This document shows, piece by piece, positions 17,066 to 25,536 of a DNA stretch of 40,747 nt. Both the position numbers and the translations under genes were made by a program. Position 1 is the first letter of the stretch. Each line of letters begins with the position of its first letter. The notes under the pieces are model-generated. The model was not told the origin of the DNA, made no database searches, and worked only from the letters and a program-made list of their open reading frames with translations. The stretch lies in contig JASBSO010000070.1 in the NCBI GenBank assembly GCA_030148905.1, positions 1 to 40,747 on the forward strand, written 5' to 3'. The stretch is from Kordiimonadaceae bacterium. Its GTDB lineage: Bacteria > Pseudomonadota > Alphaproteobacteria > Sphingomonadales > Kordiimonadaceae.

Positions 17066-18451
17066 TTAGGCGCGTTGTCCGTCACCCGGTTGCGGGACCG
17101 ATATGCCGTCGGATTGATACTGGTTCAGTTTGTTTCTCAGTGTGCGAATGGATATGCCCAAAATATTGGCGGCGTGGGTTCGGTTGCCCAAACAGTGCTT
17201 CAAGGTATCGATGATCAAATCCCGCTCAACCTCGGCCACGGTTTTGCCCACCAGCGATGCAGCCTCTGCATCGTCGCCTGCCGTGGGCAGTGCGCCGCCG
17301 TCTGCGGCCCCAGTCGGTGCGGCTGGCGTTGCCCCGCCAAGAATAACCTGCCCGTCAGCATCGGGCAGCAAAATTGCTGCCTCGCCGATTTCATCGCCGC
17401 TGGCTAGCAGAACAGCGCGGTGCAGGGTGTTTTCCAGCTCGCGCACATTGCCAGGCCAGGAATGCGCCAACAATTTTTTCATCGCGGTTTCAGAAATCGG
17501 CCGATTTTGAATTTTGTTCACATCGGCATATTTTTCGGCAAAAAATTCGGCAATGGCGCGGATGTCGCCGGGCCGGTTACGCAGCGACGGAACCTGCAAG
17601 TTCACCACATTGAGGCGGAAAAACAGGTCTTCGCGGAAATTGCCAGCCTTGACCTCTTCCTGCAGGTTGCGGTTCGAGGTGGCGATGATGCGGATGTCCA
17701 CATCCACGGGCCGCGCACCGCCCACCCGGTCAATTTGTTTTTCCTGAATGGCGCGCAGCAGCTTGGCCTGCAGCCGCACATCCATTTCCGATATCTCATC
17801 GAGCAGCAGAGTACCGCCATGCGCTTCTTCAAACTTGCCGATCCGGCGGGCAACCGCCCCGGTAAAGGCCCCCTTTTCGTGGCCGAACAGTTCCGATTCC
17901 AGCAGGTTTTCGGGGATCGCTGCGCAGTTGACCGCAACAAAGGCCTTGTTGGCGCGGCGGCTTTTGGCATGAACAAAGCGCGCCATCACTTCTTTACCGG
18001 TGCCGCTTTCACCGGTCACAAGGATGCTGGCCTCGGAGGGGGCAACCTGTTCGGCCAGGGCCGAGACATTTTTCATCACCGGGTCGCGGTAAATGAAGGT
18101 TTGGTCGTCTTCAGCCACGGCCTCAAGAACGGCGGCGATCAATTCGGCGTCGGGGGGTAGGGGGATATATTCCTTGGCGCCCGCGCGAATAGCGGCGGCG
18201 GCGGTTTTGGAATCGGCGCCAATGCCACAGGCCACCACCGGCAGCGAGAAATGCTCGGAGCGCAGGCGCGGGATGATCGTCGGGATGTTGAGGCTGACCT
18301 CCACCATCATCAAATCGGCCCCTTTGCTGCGCAAAATGGCAAGCGCCATATCGAGGTCCTGGGCGTGGGTGACCTGCGCGCCGCGTTCAATGGCGATTTG
18401 GCTGGCCGCACCCAATTGCCCATCAAGCGTTCCAACAATAAGCAAGCGCAT
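17066..18451 (-). CDS. flbD: Sigma-54-dependent flagellar activator FlbD
   Basis: This 461-aa protein is an NtrC-family activator: an N-terminal receiver-like domain (1-115), a sigma-54 AAA+ domain and a Fis-type HTH (HAANILGISIRTLRNKLNQYQSDG). In the AAA+ domain I see Walker A GESGTGKE (~147), the GAFTGA loop that contacts sigma-54, Walker B GTLLLDEISEM and the WPGNVRELEN sensor-2 region. The receiver is degenerate: the usual phospho-Asp strand reads DLMMVEVSLN, so it probably does not take phosphate. This resembles Caulobacter FlbD, which activates late flagellar genes and depends on FliX. Position between motA and flhA supports the call. GGAG lies 7 nt before the ATG. Confidence 0.93.
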   Translation of the reverse strand: MRLLIVGTLDGQLGAASQIAIERGAQVTHAQDLDMALAILRSKGADLMMVEVSLNIPTIIPRLRSEHFSLPVVACGIGADSKTAAAAIRAGAKEYIPLPPDAELIAAVLEAVAEDDQTFIYRDPVMKNVSALAEQVAPSEASILVTGESGTGKEVMARFVHAKSRRANKAFVAVNCAAIPENLLESELFGHEKGAFTGAVARRIGKFEEAHGGTLLLDEISEMDVRLQAKLLRAIQEKQIDRVGGARPVDVDIRIIATSNRNLQEEVKAGNFREDLFFRLNVVNLQVPSLRNRPGDIRAIAEFFAEKYADVNKIQNRPISETAMKKLLAHSWPGNVRELENTLHRAVLLASGDEIGEAAILLPDADGQVILGGATPAAPTGAADGGALPTAGDDAEAASLVGKTVAEVERDLIIDTLKHCLGNRTHAANILGISIRTLRNKLNQYQSDGISVPQPGDGQRA

Positions 18452-18491
18452 TCTTAGTCTCCATCAGGGCGGCGCATGGCGGGCCGCCCCA

Positions 18492-19256
18492 TCAATTAAA
18501 AAACGCCACGCGCTTGGCGGGCGGTAGAACCGTGTTCAGCAGCATTTCAAGCCGACGCGGATTTTCGCGCCGGCGGATTGACGTTGCCGCCATGGTATAA
18601 AGCGTGTTGATCAGGGCTTCTTCCGAGGTGGTGTGCTCGGTTTTCGCCGCCAGCGGGATAAACACCAAATGCGCCATCAAAGCCCCGTAGAGCGTCGTCA
18701 GCAGCGCCACCGCCATCGCCGGGCCAAGATCAGCAGGGTTGCTGAGATTGCCCAGCATTTTCACCAGACCAATCAATGTCCCGATCAATCCCATGGCCGG
18801 TGCAACCTCGCCCGCGCGGCGCAAAAAGTCGACCGCGCGCATGTGGCGGCCCTGTGTCGCGCTCGACTCGCGGCGCAGGATATGTTCGATTTCCTCGGTG
18901 GTTTGACCGTCTACGATCATCTTGACCGCCTGCTGCAGAAACGGGGCATCCTTAAGCTGCGGCAGCAGTTTTTCAAGAATGAGAAAGTCATTATGTCGGC
19001 GGGCTTCGCTGGCAATTTTTAAAACCTTCAACGCTTCTTCGGCGGGATCGCGGCGACCGTGCATCAACAGCATCAGAATATTGCCGGGAATGGTGATCAT
19101 TTCCTGAAAGCGAAAGCTGATCGCGGTCACGGCAACCGTGCCCAGCACGACGATCAACACACCCTGCAGGTTGATAAACGCACCGATCGATGTGTCGATG
19201 ATGATGGCGACAATCACCAACAAAAAGGCGACAACCATGCCGATCAAAGTGGTCAT
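18492..19256 (-). CDS. motA: Flagellar stator / MotA-family proton channel subunit
   Basis: The 254-aa membrane protein has the four-helix MotA/PomA layout: helices at ~1-25 (MVVAFLLVIVAIIID) and ~30-48, a large cytoplasmic loop (EEALKVLKIASEARRHNDFLILEKLLPQLKDAPFLQQAVKMIVDGQ), then VAPAMGLIGTLIGLVKMLGNL and AMAVALLTTLYGALMAHLVFIPLAAKTE. The stator converts ion flow to rotation against FliG. It is nearer the short PomA/MotP type than the longer enteric MotA. The partner MotB is not in the window and must be elsewhere. Its place between fliN and flbD favours a flagellar rather than ExbB/TolQ role. Confidence 0.85.
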   Translation of the reverse strand: MTTLIGMVVAFLLVIVAIIIDTSIGAFINLQGVLIVVLGTVAVTAISFRFQEMITIPGNILMLLMHGRRDPAEEALKVLKIASEARRHNDFLILEKLLPQLKDAPFLQQAVKMIVDGQTTEEIEHILRRESSATQGRHMRAVDFLRRAGEVAPAMGLIGTLIGLVKMLGNLSNPADLGPAMAVALLTTLYGALMAHLVFIPLAAKTEHTTSEEALINTLYTMAATSIRRRENPRRLEMLLNTVLPPAKRVAFFN

Positions 19257-19277
19257 GCTGTGCGTCCTCGCCCTGTG

Positions 19278-19628
19278 TTAATTGCCGCCGTCAAGCTTGA
19301 CAATTTCGGTCATGGTGACACCAAGATGCTCTTCAACTAGCACAACTTCACCGCGGGCAACCAGTCGATTGTTGACATAAATATCAATGGCTTCGCCAAC
19401 CCGGCGGTCGAGTTCGATCACCGCGCCCGGGGCAATTTTCAGCAGTTGGTTGACCTCCAATGTGCTTTTGCCCAAAACCGCCTGAACCCGAACGGGGACA
19501 TCGAAAACCGGCTCCAATTCGGTTGCGGTGCGCACCTGTCCGTCTTGCTTTTTGGCAAGTTCGGGGTTGTTGGCATTGCCTTGCATGTCTTCAAGGCCGA
19601 CGCTTTCGCCTTCGGTTTCATCCGCCAT
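19278..19628 (-). CDS. fliN: Flagellar motor switch protein FliN
   Basis: FliN is part of the C-ring that reverses rotation. The 116-aa protein has an acidic, Asn/Gln-rich head and the C-terminal SpoA domain: VFDVPVRVQAVLGKSTLEVNQLLKIAPGAVIELDRRVGEAIDIYVNNRLVARGEVVLVEEHLGVTMTEIVKL, which is very typical. Its ATG is 7 nt after the fliH stop. fliM is not present in this window. Confidence 0.95.
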   Translation of the reverse strand: MADETEGESVGLEDMQGNANNPELAKKQDGQVRTATELEPVFDVPVRVQAVLGKSTLEVNQLLKIAPGAVIELDRRVGEAIDIYVNNRLVARGEVVLVEEHLGVTMTEIVKLDGGN

Positions 19629-19634
19629 AATGTT

Positions 19635-20285
19635 TTAAGCCCCCTTGTCCTTGCTCTGATAGTCAGTGTCTTGAGCAAATGACATTTTGAGAAATTCTGA
19701 AACCTTGTCGCGCACAGCCTGATCAATTTTCTCTTGCGCGCGCTCCAGCCCGCCGTCGCCCCACGAGATGCGGCAGTCAGCAGGCGCCATATCTGCAACG
19801 CCCACCACCTCGATCCGGCCTTCGTGACCGCGCTCGGACGCGGCGGTATGCAGAACCTGCTGCAGGCGCTCGGCAATATCCGCGCTTGCATGAACGCGAA
19901 TGTCGGCCTGATTGTGCAAGGCGTCCAAACATTCTTCCACCAGGCGGTCGATACCGGCAAGGTCAAGTTTTTCCCGCAAGCCGGCGGCCAGTCGCTCGCC
20001 AATGGTATAGGCCAGCAACCCCATGTCTGCGGTGATGCGGGCTTCGACCTCGGCATGCTGGTCAAACAGGGCGCTGGCTTTGCCAACCAGATCCTGGGCG
20101 ACGCTGTGCGTTGCGGCTTCGATTTCGCTGCGCATTTGGTTGCGGCCTTCCTCGAGACCTGCGGCATAGCTTTCCTTGCGGGTCACCTCGATTTCCTGAC
20201 GCAGATTGGCGACCTCAAGGTCAAAGCGGTTTTTGGCCCCGCCGTCAAAAGCCTGATCAAAGGTGTATTTTACAGGATCACTCAC
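19635..20285 (-). CDS. fliH: FliH-like flagellar export ATPase regulator
   Basis: This 216-aa protein starts with YTFDQAFDGGAKN and a charged coiled-coil segment (RFDLEVANLRQEIEVTRKESYAAGLEEGRNQMRSEIEAATHSVA). A C-terminal part similar to the V-ATPase E-subunit/FliH fold follows (ADMGLLAYTIGERLAAGLREKLDLAGIDRLVEECLDAL...DCRISWGDGGLER). FliH binds FliI and the C-ring and restrains ATPase activity. Identification rests on this architecture and on the fliG-fliH-fliN order seen in Caulobacter (where it is FlbE). The start is a GTG 18 nt after fliG. Confidence 0.85.
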   Translation of the reverse strand: MSDPVKYTFDQAFDGGAKNRFDLEVANLRQEIEVTRKESYAAGLEEGRNQMRSEIEAATHSVAQDLVGKASALFDQHAEVEARITADMGLLAYTIGERLAAGLREKLDLAGIDRLVEECLDALHNQADIRVHASADIAERLQQVLHTAASERGHEGRIEVVGVADMAPADCRISWGDGGLERAQEKIDQAVRDKVSEFLKMSFAQDTDYQSKDKGA

Positions 20286-20303
20286 TGAAAGCCCGATTCC
20301 GGT

Positions 20304-21341
20304 CTAGTAAATCAACTCGTCTTCGCCCTTATTATCGGACAGGACGATTTCGCCCGCATCGGCGAGGTCTTTGGCCTTATTAACCATGTCCATTTGCGCT
20401 TCATCAACATCTTTCAGCCGCACAGGGCCCATGGCTTCCATATCTTCGCGCAGGATTTTGGCCGCGCGTTCCGACATGTTGGAGAAAAACAGATCGCGCA
20501 GCGTATCGGACGCGCCCTTCATCGCCATCGCCAGCTTGTCCTTGTCGACATTGCGCAACAGGGTTTGTACGCCCTGCGGGTCAAGCTTGTTGAGGTCTTC
20601 AAAGGTGAACATCAGAGCGCGAATACGCTCGGCGCTGTCGCGGTTGCGGTCCTCAAGCGAACCAAGGAAGCGCGATTCCGTCGAGCGGTCGAGAAAGTTG
20701 AAGATATCCGCAATGGTTTCGTGGCTGTCCTTGCGCGATGTGCGGGCGAGGTTGTTCATAAACTCCACGCGCAGGGTTTGTTCAACCTTGTCGAGGATGT
20801 CTTTTTGCACGGCCTCCATACGCAGCATGCGCATGACCACTTCCATCGAAAAATCTTCGGGCAAGACCGACAGCACCCGCGCGGCGTGTTCGGGTTTGAT
20901 TTTTTGCAGCACCACCGCAACGGTTTGCGGATATTCGTTTTTGAGATAGCTGGCGAGCACCATCTCATTCACATTGCCCAGCTTGTCCCACATGGTGCGC
21001 CCGGCGGGTCCGCGAATTTCGTCCATGATCACGCCGACCTTGTCCGGCGGCAACAGCTTGCGCAATAGGCGTTCGGTGTTGTCATAGCTGCCGTTCAGGC
21101 TGCCAACCGACGATACGTTCGACGCAAATTCGACAAACAGTTCCTCCACAATGCCCGCCGACACCGGCCCCAGCATGGACATCTGGCTGGACAGCTCCTT
21201 AACCTCTTCCTCGCTCAGCAGATTCCAGATCTCGCGCCCGGCGTCGTCGCCGATTGCCAGCATGAAAGCGGCCGCCTTTTGCGCGCCGCTCATTTTGCTC
21301 AGATCGCCAGCAATGGTATTTGGAAGTGCTCCTTCATCCAT
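20304..21341 (-). CDS. fliG: Flagellar motor switch protein FliG
   Basis: FliG forms the upper C-ring and receives torque from the stator. The 345-aa protein has the N-terminal MS-ring-binding domain ([41 protein letters not shown]), the middle domain with the EHPQ-equivalent region ([32 protein letters not shown]), and the C-terminal torque domain ([32 protein letters not shown]...[32 protein letters not shown]). I set the start at 21341, 5 nt after the fliF stop. The track start at 21368 would overlap fliF by 22 nt and add nothing conserved. Confidence 0.96.
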   Translation of the reverse strand: MDEGALPNTIAGDLSKMSGAQKAAAFMLAIGDDAGREIWNLLSEEEVKELSSQMSMLGPVSAGIVEELFVEFASNVSSVGSLNGSYDNTERLLRKLLPPDKVGVIMDEIRGPAGRTMWDKLGNVNEMVLASYLKNEYPQTVAVVLQKIKPEHAARVLSVLPEDFSMEVVMRMLRMEAVQKDILDKVEQTLRVEFMNNLARTSRKDSHETIADIFNFLDRSTESRFLGSLEDRNRDSAERIRALMFTFEDLNKLDPQGVQTLLRNVDKDKLAMAMKGASDTLRDLFFSNMSERAAKILREDMEAMGPVRLKDVDEAQMDMVNKAKDLADAGEIVLSDNKGEDELIY

Positions 21342-21346
21342 GACGC

Positions 21347-23044
21347 TTATGTCTCCGCATATAACCAACTCCGGACAATTTGTGCTGAGTCATCAGGGTT
21401 AGACTTAATCAATTCGGCAACCTTCTGCATAACCGAATCCTGAATACGGCCCTCCACCTGTGCCATGTCGATCCGACTATCGGTTTTCAGGCTAGTGGTA
21501 TCCAGCGCGCCTGTCATCCGCGATTGTCGCACCAGGTCTTGCGCGGCCTCGTCGCCGGCGGCGGCGCGGGCAATCAGGTCAGAGTCGATGGACGCAGGCC
21601 CGGTCAGGGCAGGGGCGGCTTCGGCCTGTTCCAGTTGCGGCTGTTCGGGCGGCGGCGCATCGGGGATCGCCTCGATCACCCGCACCACAATCGGTCGCAC
21701 CACAATCAACAGGAACAGCACCAGCACAATAAACGCTCCGCCATTGCGCACCAGCGCCAGCAGCGAGTCCGTGTCCAGGCCCAGGATGTTGAACTCGGTC
21801 GGCGCCTCACCAATGGGGTCAGGGTCGGCAAAGCGCAGCGACTGCACCGTCACCACATCGCCGCGGTCGGCATCGAAGGGAATGGCGCTTTCCACCAGCG
21901 ACTGCAGCGCTTGTAGTTCTTGCGGGCTGCGGTCCTGATAGTCGGTAGTGCTGCCTTCCTCGTCAAAGGTCCGAATGCCGTCCACCAGCACCGATACGCG
22001 AATTTGGGTCACCTCGCCCGGCTCGGTCACGGTGACCGTTTCGGTTTTTGAATTTTCAAAATTGGTGCGTTCTTCGGTTTTGGTCTCGAGGCTGCTGTCG
22101 CCGCCGCCGGCCGGGTTGGCCGTGGGCACATTGTTGGACACCGACACCGTGTCAATCGAGCCGTCGCTTTCCTGCGCCTGTTCTTCGATGGTGGTGGACG
22201 ACAGCACCACTTGGGTGTCGGGGTCAAACTCGACCTGGCTGGTGGTGGTACGGCTGCGGTTCATGCTGACCGCCACCTCGGCGCGCACCGCGCCAACCCC
22301 CACCCGGCTGGCCAGCAGGTTTTCAATCCGGTCGCGGAACAATTGCTCGCGGGCAAGCTGGGCCTGCTCCAGCGTCGAGGCCGCCCCTTGCGCTGACGAC
22401 GGGCGCCCGTCGCTCAGAAGGCGGCCCGAAGTGTCGGAAATCGCGACCCGGTCCGCCGACAGGCCAGGCACGGCCGCCGCCACCAACGCCTGAATGGCTT
22501 CGGCCTGACGCGGGCCAAGCCCGCCCGCACCAGTGCGGATCAAGATTGACGCCTTCGGCTCGGACGCCTCACGCTGAAAGGGGCGGCGCTCGGGCATGAC
22601 GATATGCACGCGCGCATCGGTCACCGAGCGAATTTCGCGGATGGTGCGCGACAGTTCGCCCTCGATCGCGCGCACCAGATTGACGTTCAATTCAAAGGTT
22701 GTGCGCCCGAAGGACGAATCGCGGTCAAAAATTTCCTTGCCGATCACGCCGCCGCCAAGGCCTTGCCCTGCCAGTTGCAGGCGCAGGCGCGCCACGTCGT
22801 TCGCCGGTACACGGATGATCGAGCCACCCGCATCAAGCTGGTAATCGGCGCCCTGTTGATCCAGCGCGCTAACAATTTCTGCGGCTTCCTGCTGTTCGAG
22901 GCCCGAATACAGCACGTCGTAGCTACCGCCACCGGCCCCGTTGATCAGGAAGGTCAAGATGATAAAAAAGATAACGCCGACAACGGCCAAAAGCACCAGT
23001 CGACCCGTCCCGATATTCTTTAAAAATAATGCAAACTGTTCCAT
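21347..23044 (-). CDS. fliF: Flagellar MS-ring protein FliF
   Basis: FliF is the inner-membrane ring on which the basal body is built. The 565-aa protein has an N-terminal transmembrane helix ([19 protein letters not shown]), and the YscJ/FliF ring-building motifs ([67 protein letters not shown]). The periplasmic region is long, with an acidic Ser/Thr-rich insert. A second transmembrane helix ([26 protein letters not shown]) and a C-terminal FliG-binding tail (IVRSWLYAE) follow. It is the first gene of the long minus-strand operon; no fliE precedes it. Confidence 0.96.
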   Translation of the reverse strand: MEQFALFLKNIGTGRLVLLAVVGVIFFIILTFLINGAGGGSYDVLYSGLEQQEAAEIVSALDQQGADYQLDAGGSIIRVPANDVARLRLQLAGQGLGGGVIGKEIFDRDSSFGRTTFELNVNLVRAIEGELSRTIREIRSVTDARVHIVMPERRPFQREASEPKASILIRTGAGGLGPRQAEAIQALVAAAVPGLSADRVAISDTSGRLLSDGRPSSAQGAASTLEQAQLAREQLFRDRIENLLASRVGVGAVRAEVAVSMNRSRTTTSQVEFDPDTQVVLSSTTIEEQAQESDGSIDTVSVSNNVPTANPAGGGDSSLETKTEERTNFENSKTETVTVTEPGEVTQIRVSVLVDGIRTFDEEGSTTDYQDRSPQELQALQSLVESAIPFDADRGDVVTVQSLRFADPDPIGEAPTEFNILGLDTDSLLALVRNGGAFIVLVLFLLIVVRPIVVRVIEAIPDAPPPEQPQLEQAEAAPALTGPASIDSDLIARAAAGDEAAQDLVRQSRMTGALDTTSLKTDSRIDMAQVEGRIQDSVMQKVAELIKSNPDDSAQIVRSWLYAET

Positions 23045-23240
23045 CGGTCCTGTCTAACGCTCTCTGTTACGAATGCCATAATAGTGCGCGATGAAGGCCG
23101 TTTGCAAAAATTCCTTCCCGAAATTTTAGGCAAATTTTGCCGAAAAACTCTACGAAAAAGACGACTTGACCCGACACTTTCATCCCCAATGACGTAGCAC
23201 CAAGACAGTAATATAGATTGATTTCCTTGCAAAACAGTAA
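23045..23240 (-). promoter_or_regulatory. Upstream region of the fliF operon
   Basis: This ~200-nt AT-richer stretch must carry the promoter for fliF-fliG-fliH-fliN-motA-flbD-flhA-flhF-flhG. I searched by eye for a sigma-54 GG-N10-GC pair and for TTAA-N7-TTAA on the minus strand and found no intact copy. A near-palindrome GGCAAATTTTGCC lies at 23129-23141. Promoter class therefore stays undetermined. Confidence 0.4.
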
Positions 23241-23270
23241 ATACCGGCCCGCAAAGCTGCGAGCCGGTAT
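23241..23270 (-). terminator. Intrinsic terminator of the fliK-flgD-flgE unit
   Basis: ATACCGGC and GCCGGTAT form a perfect 8-bp stem. An inner CGCA/TGCG stem closes over AAGC with one mismatch between the two stems. On the minus strand it is followed by TTTACTGTTTTG. It lies 32 nt after the flgE stop and before the fliF promoter region, so it separates the two minus-strand units. Confidence 0.8.
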
Positions 23271-23301
23271 CCGAGGGCAAAATGAGTTGTCTTAACCGCG
23301 T

Positions 23302-24696
23302 TTAGATCGAGTTCAACTCGGCAAGAATTTCATCGGAGGTGGTGATGATCCGGGTTGAGGCCGAGAAGGCCCGCTGAATACGGATGAGTTCGGAAAACTC
23401 ATTGGCCAGATCAACGGTGGACAGCTCCAAGGCGTTCGGTGCCACCGAACCCGCACCGCCTTCACCCGGCTCCTGCAGGGCCTGAAGGCCCGACAGGCTG
23501 GAGAGGCCAAAGGCGTTGCCCTGCAGGCGCTGCAGGCCGTCCGGGTTCGGGAAGGTGGCGATGGGCAGGCGGAACGGCGTCACCGACAGGCCGTTGTCAA
23601 ACAGCGCGGTCACATCGCCGTTCTCACCGATTGACACCCCGGCGACATTGCCGAACAGCGCCCCGTCAACCGCCGAACTGATCAGCGCGGAGGGGCTGTC
23701 GAACTGCGACACGCCGTCTGCCTGGCCATCCGTGCCAAAATCGAAGGTGATGTTGCCGGGTGCGCGGCTGGCGGGACCCGTGTTGTTATAAGCGAAGGTG
23801 AGTGGGCTGACAGCACCTGTCGTATCATCCAGCAGGTCTGGACCAGTTGTTGTGACGGCTGCGGTAGCCGCATCAACGGCAAATAGTGAAGAGCCAGGCA
23901 GATCGATTGTTCCATCGGTGTTGAAATTCAATGTCCCAACCCCGACCACGCCCGGTGCGTTGGCGGGAGAATCCACCTGCGCAGGATCAGCGAAGGAGAT
24001 CTCATAAGAAAATTCGCTCGTGCCGGTCCGCAGGAAGCTGATGGTCAGGGTTTGCCCACCACCCAAGCTGTCAAAAACTTGGATGTTGGTTTCAAAATCC
24101 GGGGCCGTAGGCGTGGCAGAATTCAAGTCACCAAAAGCATAGCCCGTGGTAATCGGCGTGCTGGCCTGCAGGTTGAGGCGCAGCGCCGCATTTTGCGTTG
24201 CTTCACCAAACCCGTTGAGGTTCGAGATGTTGATCGGCTGCAACAGGCTCAAATCCTGGGTATTGGCCGGGACATTGCCCTGCGAGTCCAGCGGATAGCC
24301 CAATAGCGACAGACCCGCCGTGTTGCGCAAAAAGCCCTCAGAGTCAGGCGTGAAGCTGCCTGCGCGGGTGAAGACGGTTTGCGAGTTGGTAAAATCTTCG
24401 GGGTCGTTGCCGAGGCGCACCACGAAAAAGCCCGCGCCGTCCACCGCAAGGTCGGTCGCCGAGCCCGAGGGCTGCAGCAGGCCCTGCTGCGAGACCAGTG
24501 TCGAGGTCTGCGAAATCACACCGCCGGGCGAAAAGCTGGAAATCGCAGCGGTTTCGGTCACCAGGGTCGAGAAGTTGGACCGCGACTCCTTAAAGCCAAC
24601 GGTGTTCACATTGGTAATATTGTCGGCGATAACCCCAACGCCTTCGGTGAAGGCTTGCAGGCCGGATACGCCAGCCGAAAGAGCAGCAAAAGCCAT
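23302..24696 (-). CDS. flgE: Flagellar hook protein FlgE
   Basis: FlgE polymerises outside the cell into the hook. The 464-aa protein has the conserved N-terminal rod/hook signature (LSAGVSGLQAFTEGVGVIADNITNVNTVGFKESRSNFSTLV), the GGV...QQG segment, the AVDGAGFFVV motif and the conserved C-terminal coiled coil (ELSTVDLANEFSELIRIQRAFSASTRIITTSDEILAELNSI). The middle domain (about 190-330) is variable and slightly lower in GC, as usual for surface-exposed hook domains. GGAG lies 7 nt before the ATG. It is the last gene of its unit. Confidence 0.95.
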   Translation of the reverse strand: MAFAALSAGVSGLQAFTEGVGVIADNITNVNTVGFKESRSNFSTLVTETAAISSFSPGGVISQTSTLVSQQGLLQPSGSATDLAVDGAGFFVVRLGNDPEDFTNSQTVFTRAGSFTPDSEGFLRNTAGLSLLGYPLDSQGNVPANTQDLSLLQPINISNLNGFGEATQNAALRLNLQASTPITTGYAFGDLNSATPTAPDFETNIQVFDSLGGGQTLTISFLRTGTSEFSYEISFADPAQVDSPANAPGVVGVGTLNFNTDGTIDLPGSSLFAVDAATAAVTTTGPDLLDDTTGAVSPLTFAYNNTGPASRAPGNITFDFGTDGQADGVSQFDSPSALISSAVDGALFGNVAGVSIGENGDVTALFDNGLSVTPFRLPIATFPNPDGLQRLQGNAFGLSSLSGLQALQEPGEGGAGSVAPNALELSTVDLANEFSELIRIQRAFSASTRIITTSDEILAELNSI

Positions 24697-24822
24697 TGTT
24701 ATTCTCCTAATCGTTACTCATTTTGCCAGTTTTGCTATTGCTCAACATTCTGCTGTTTGGCGGGGCCGGACATCCGGTGATCTCGCCGTTAAAGTCGACC
24801 ATTGTGCCGACCGTCTTCAAAC

Positions 24823-24836
24823 GGCCCCGAGGGGCC
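24823..24836 (-). terminator. GC-rich hairpin between flgD and flgE
   Basis: GGCCCC-GA-GGGGCC is a near-perfect inverted repeat 11 nt downstream of the flgD stop, followed on the minus strand by GTTTGAAG. With no proper T-run it is more likely a partial terminator or mRNA-stabilising structure that sets flgD:flgE ratios than a full stop. Confidence 0.4.
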
Positions 24837-24846
24837 AAAGCCTTGG

Positions 24847-25527
24847 TCAGAGGCGAGCGCCGCCCGCCACCAACCGAAGAAGTTCATCCTGCGTGACAAT
24901 CTGCGCACCCACCGTCAAAATCGGTGTATCGGTGCTGGTGTCGATGCTGGAAATTTCGTCTTGTACAAAGGTCTGGCTGCCAAGCGCCGCGCCGTCGCGC
25001 GAGGCGTTGACCGTCAGGCTGTAAATGCCGTTTGGCAGGACGTTACCAAGGCCGTCTGTGCCGTCCCAGATAAACTCCTGCGTGCCGCTGATCAGCTGGC
25101 CGGGGCCCTGAAACACGATCTGACCACCGGCATCGCGCACCTGGAACTGCACGGCGTCGGGCGCTTCGGCGAAGTCGACTTCAAAGCGCACCCCATTGCC
25201 CTCGTGCGTGCCCACATTGCCTTCAACCAGACCTTCTTGGCCCAAAAGGCCCGCAAGGCCGTTCAAATTGTCTTGCCCGACGATATCCAGCAGCGATTCC
25301 AGATTGGAATTGGTCTGAATTTGCTGCTCAACCCCGGTGAAGTTCACCAACTGATTGGTAAATTCGTTGCTGTCCAGCGGGTCAAGCGGGTCCTGATTTT
25401 GCAGCTGCGTCGTCAGCAGGGTCAAAAAGGTGGTGAAGTCGTCCGCCAAGGACGCCGCCGAGGCCTGACTAGCCGAGGGCGCACTGGCTGCCGATGATGC
25501 GGCTACGGAGGATAGGGAGTCGACCAT
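24847..25527 (-). CDS. flgD: Flagellar hook assembly (cap) protein FlgD
   Basis: FlgD caps the growing hook. The 226-aa protein has a Ser/Ala-rich export-competent N-terminus, the highly conserved FlgD N-terminal motif (FTTFLTLLTTQLQNQDPLDPLDSNEFTNQLVNFTGVEQQIQTN), and a C-terminal FlgD Ig-like/tudor domain (VQFQVRDAGGQIVFQGPG...FIWDGTDGLGNVLPNGIYSLTVNA). Length and motif order are normal. GGAG is 7 nt upstream of the ATG and fliK ends 9 nt before it, so they are co-transcribed. Confidence 0.96.
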   Translation of the reverse strand: MVDSLSSVAASSAASAPSASQASAASLADDFTTFLTLLTTQLQNQDPLDPLDSNEFTNQLVNFTGVEQQIQTNSNLESLLDIVGQDNLNGLAGLLGQEGLVEGNVGTHEGNGVRFEVDFAEAPDAVQFQVRDAGGQIVFQGPGQLISGTQEFIWDGTDGLGNVLPNGIYSLTVNASRDGAALGSQTFVQDEISSIDTSTDTPILTVGAQIVTQDELLRLVAGGARL

Positions 25528-25536
25528 AATTGTCTC

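Noticed and set aside
23045-23240. Sigma-54 promoter upstream of fliF
   Set aside because: No GG-N10-GC pair with correct flanks was found on the minus strand by eye.
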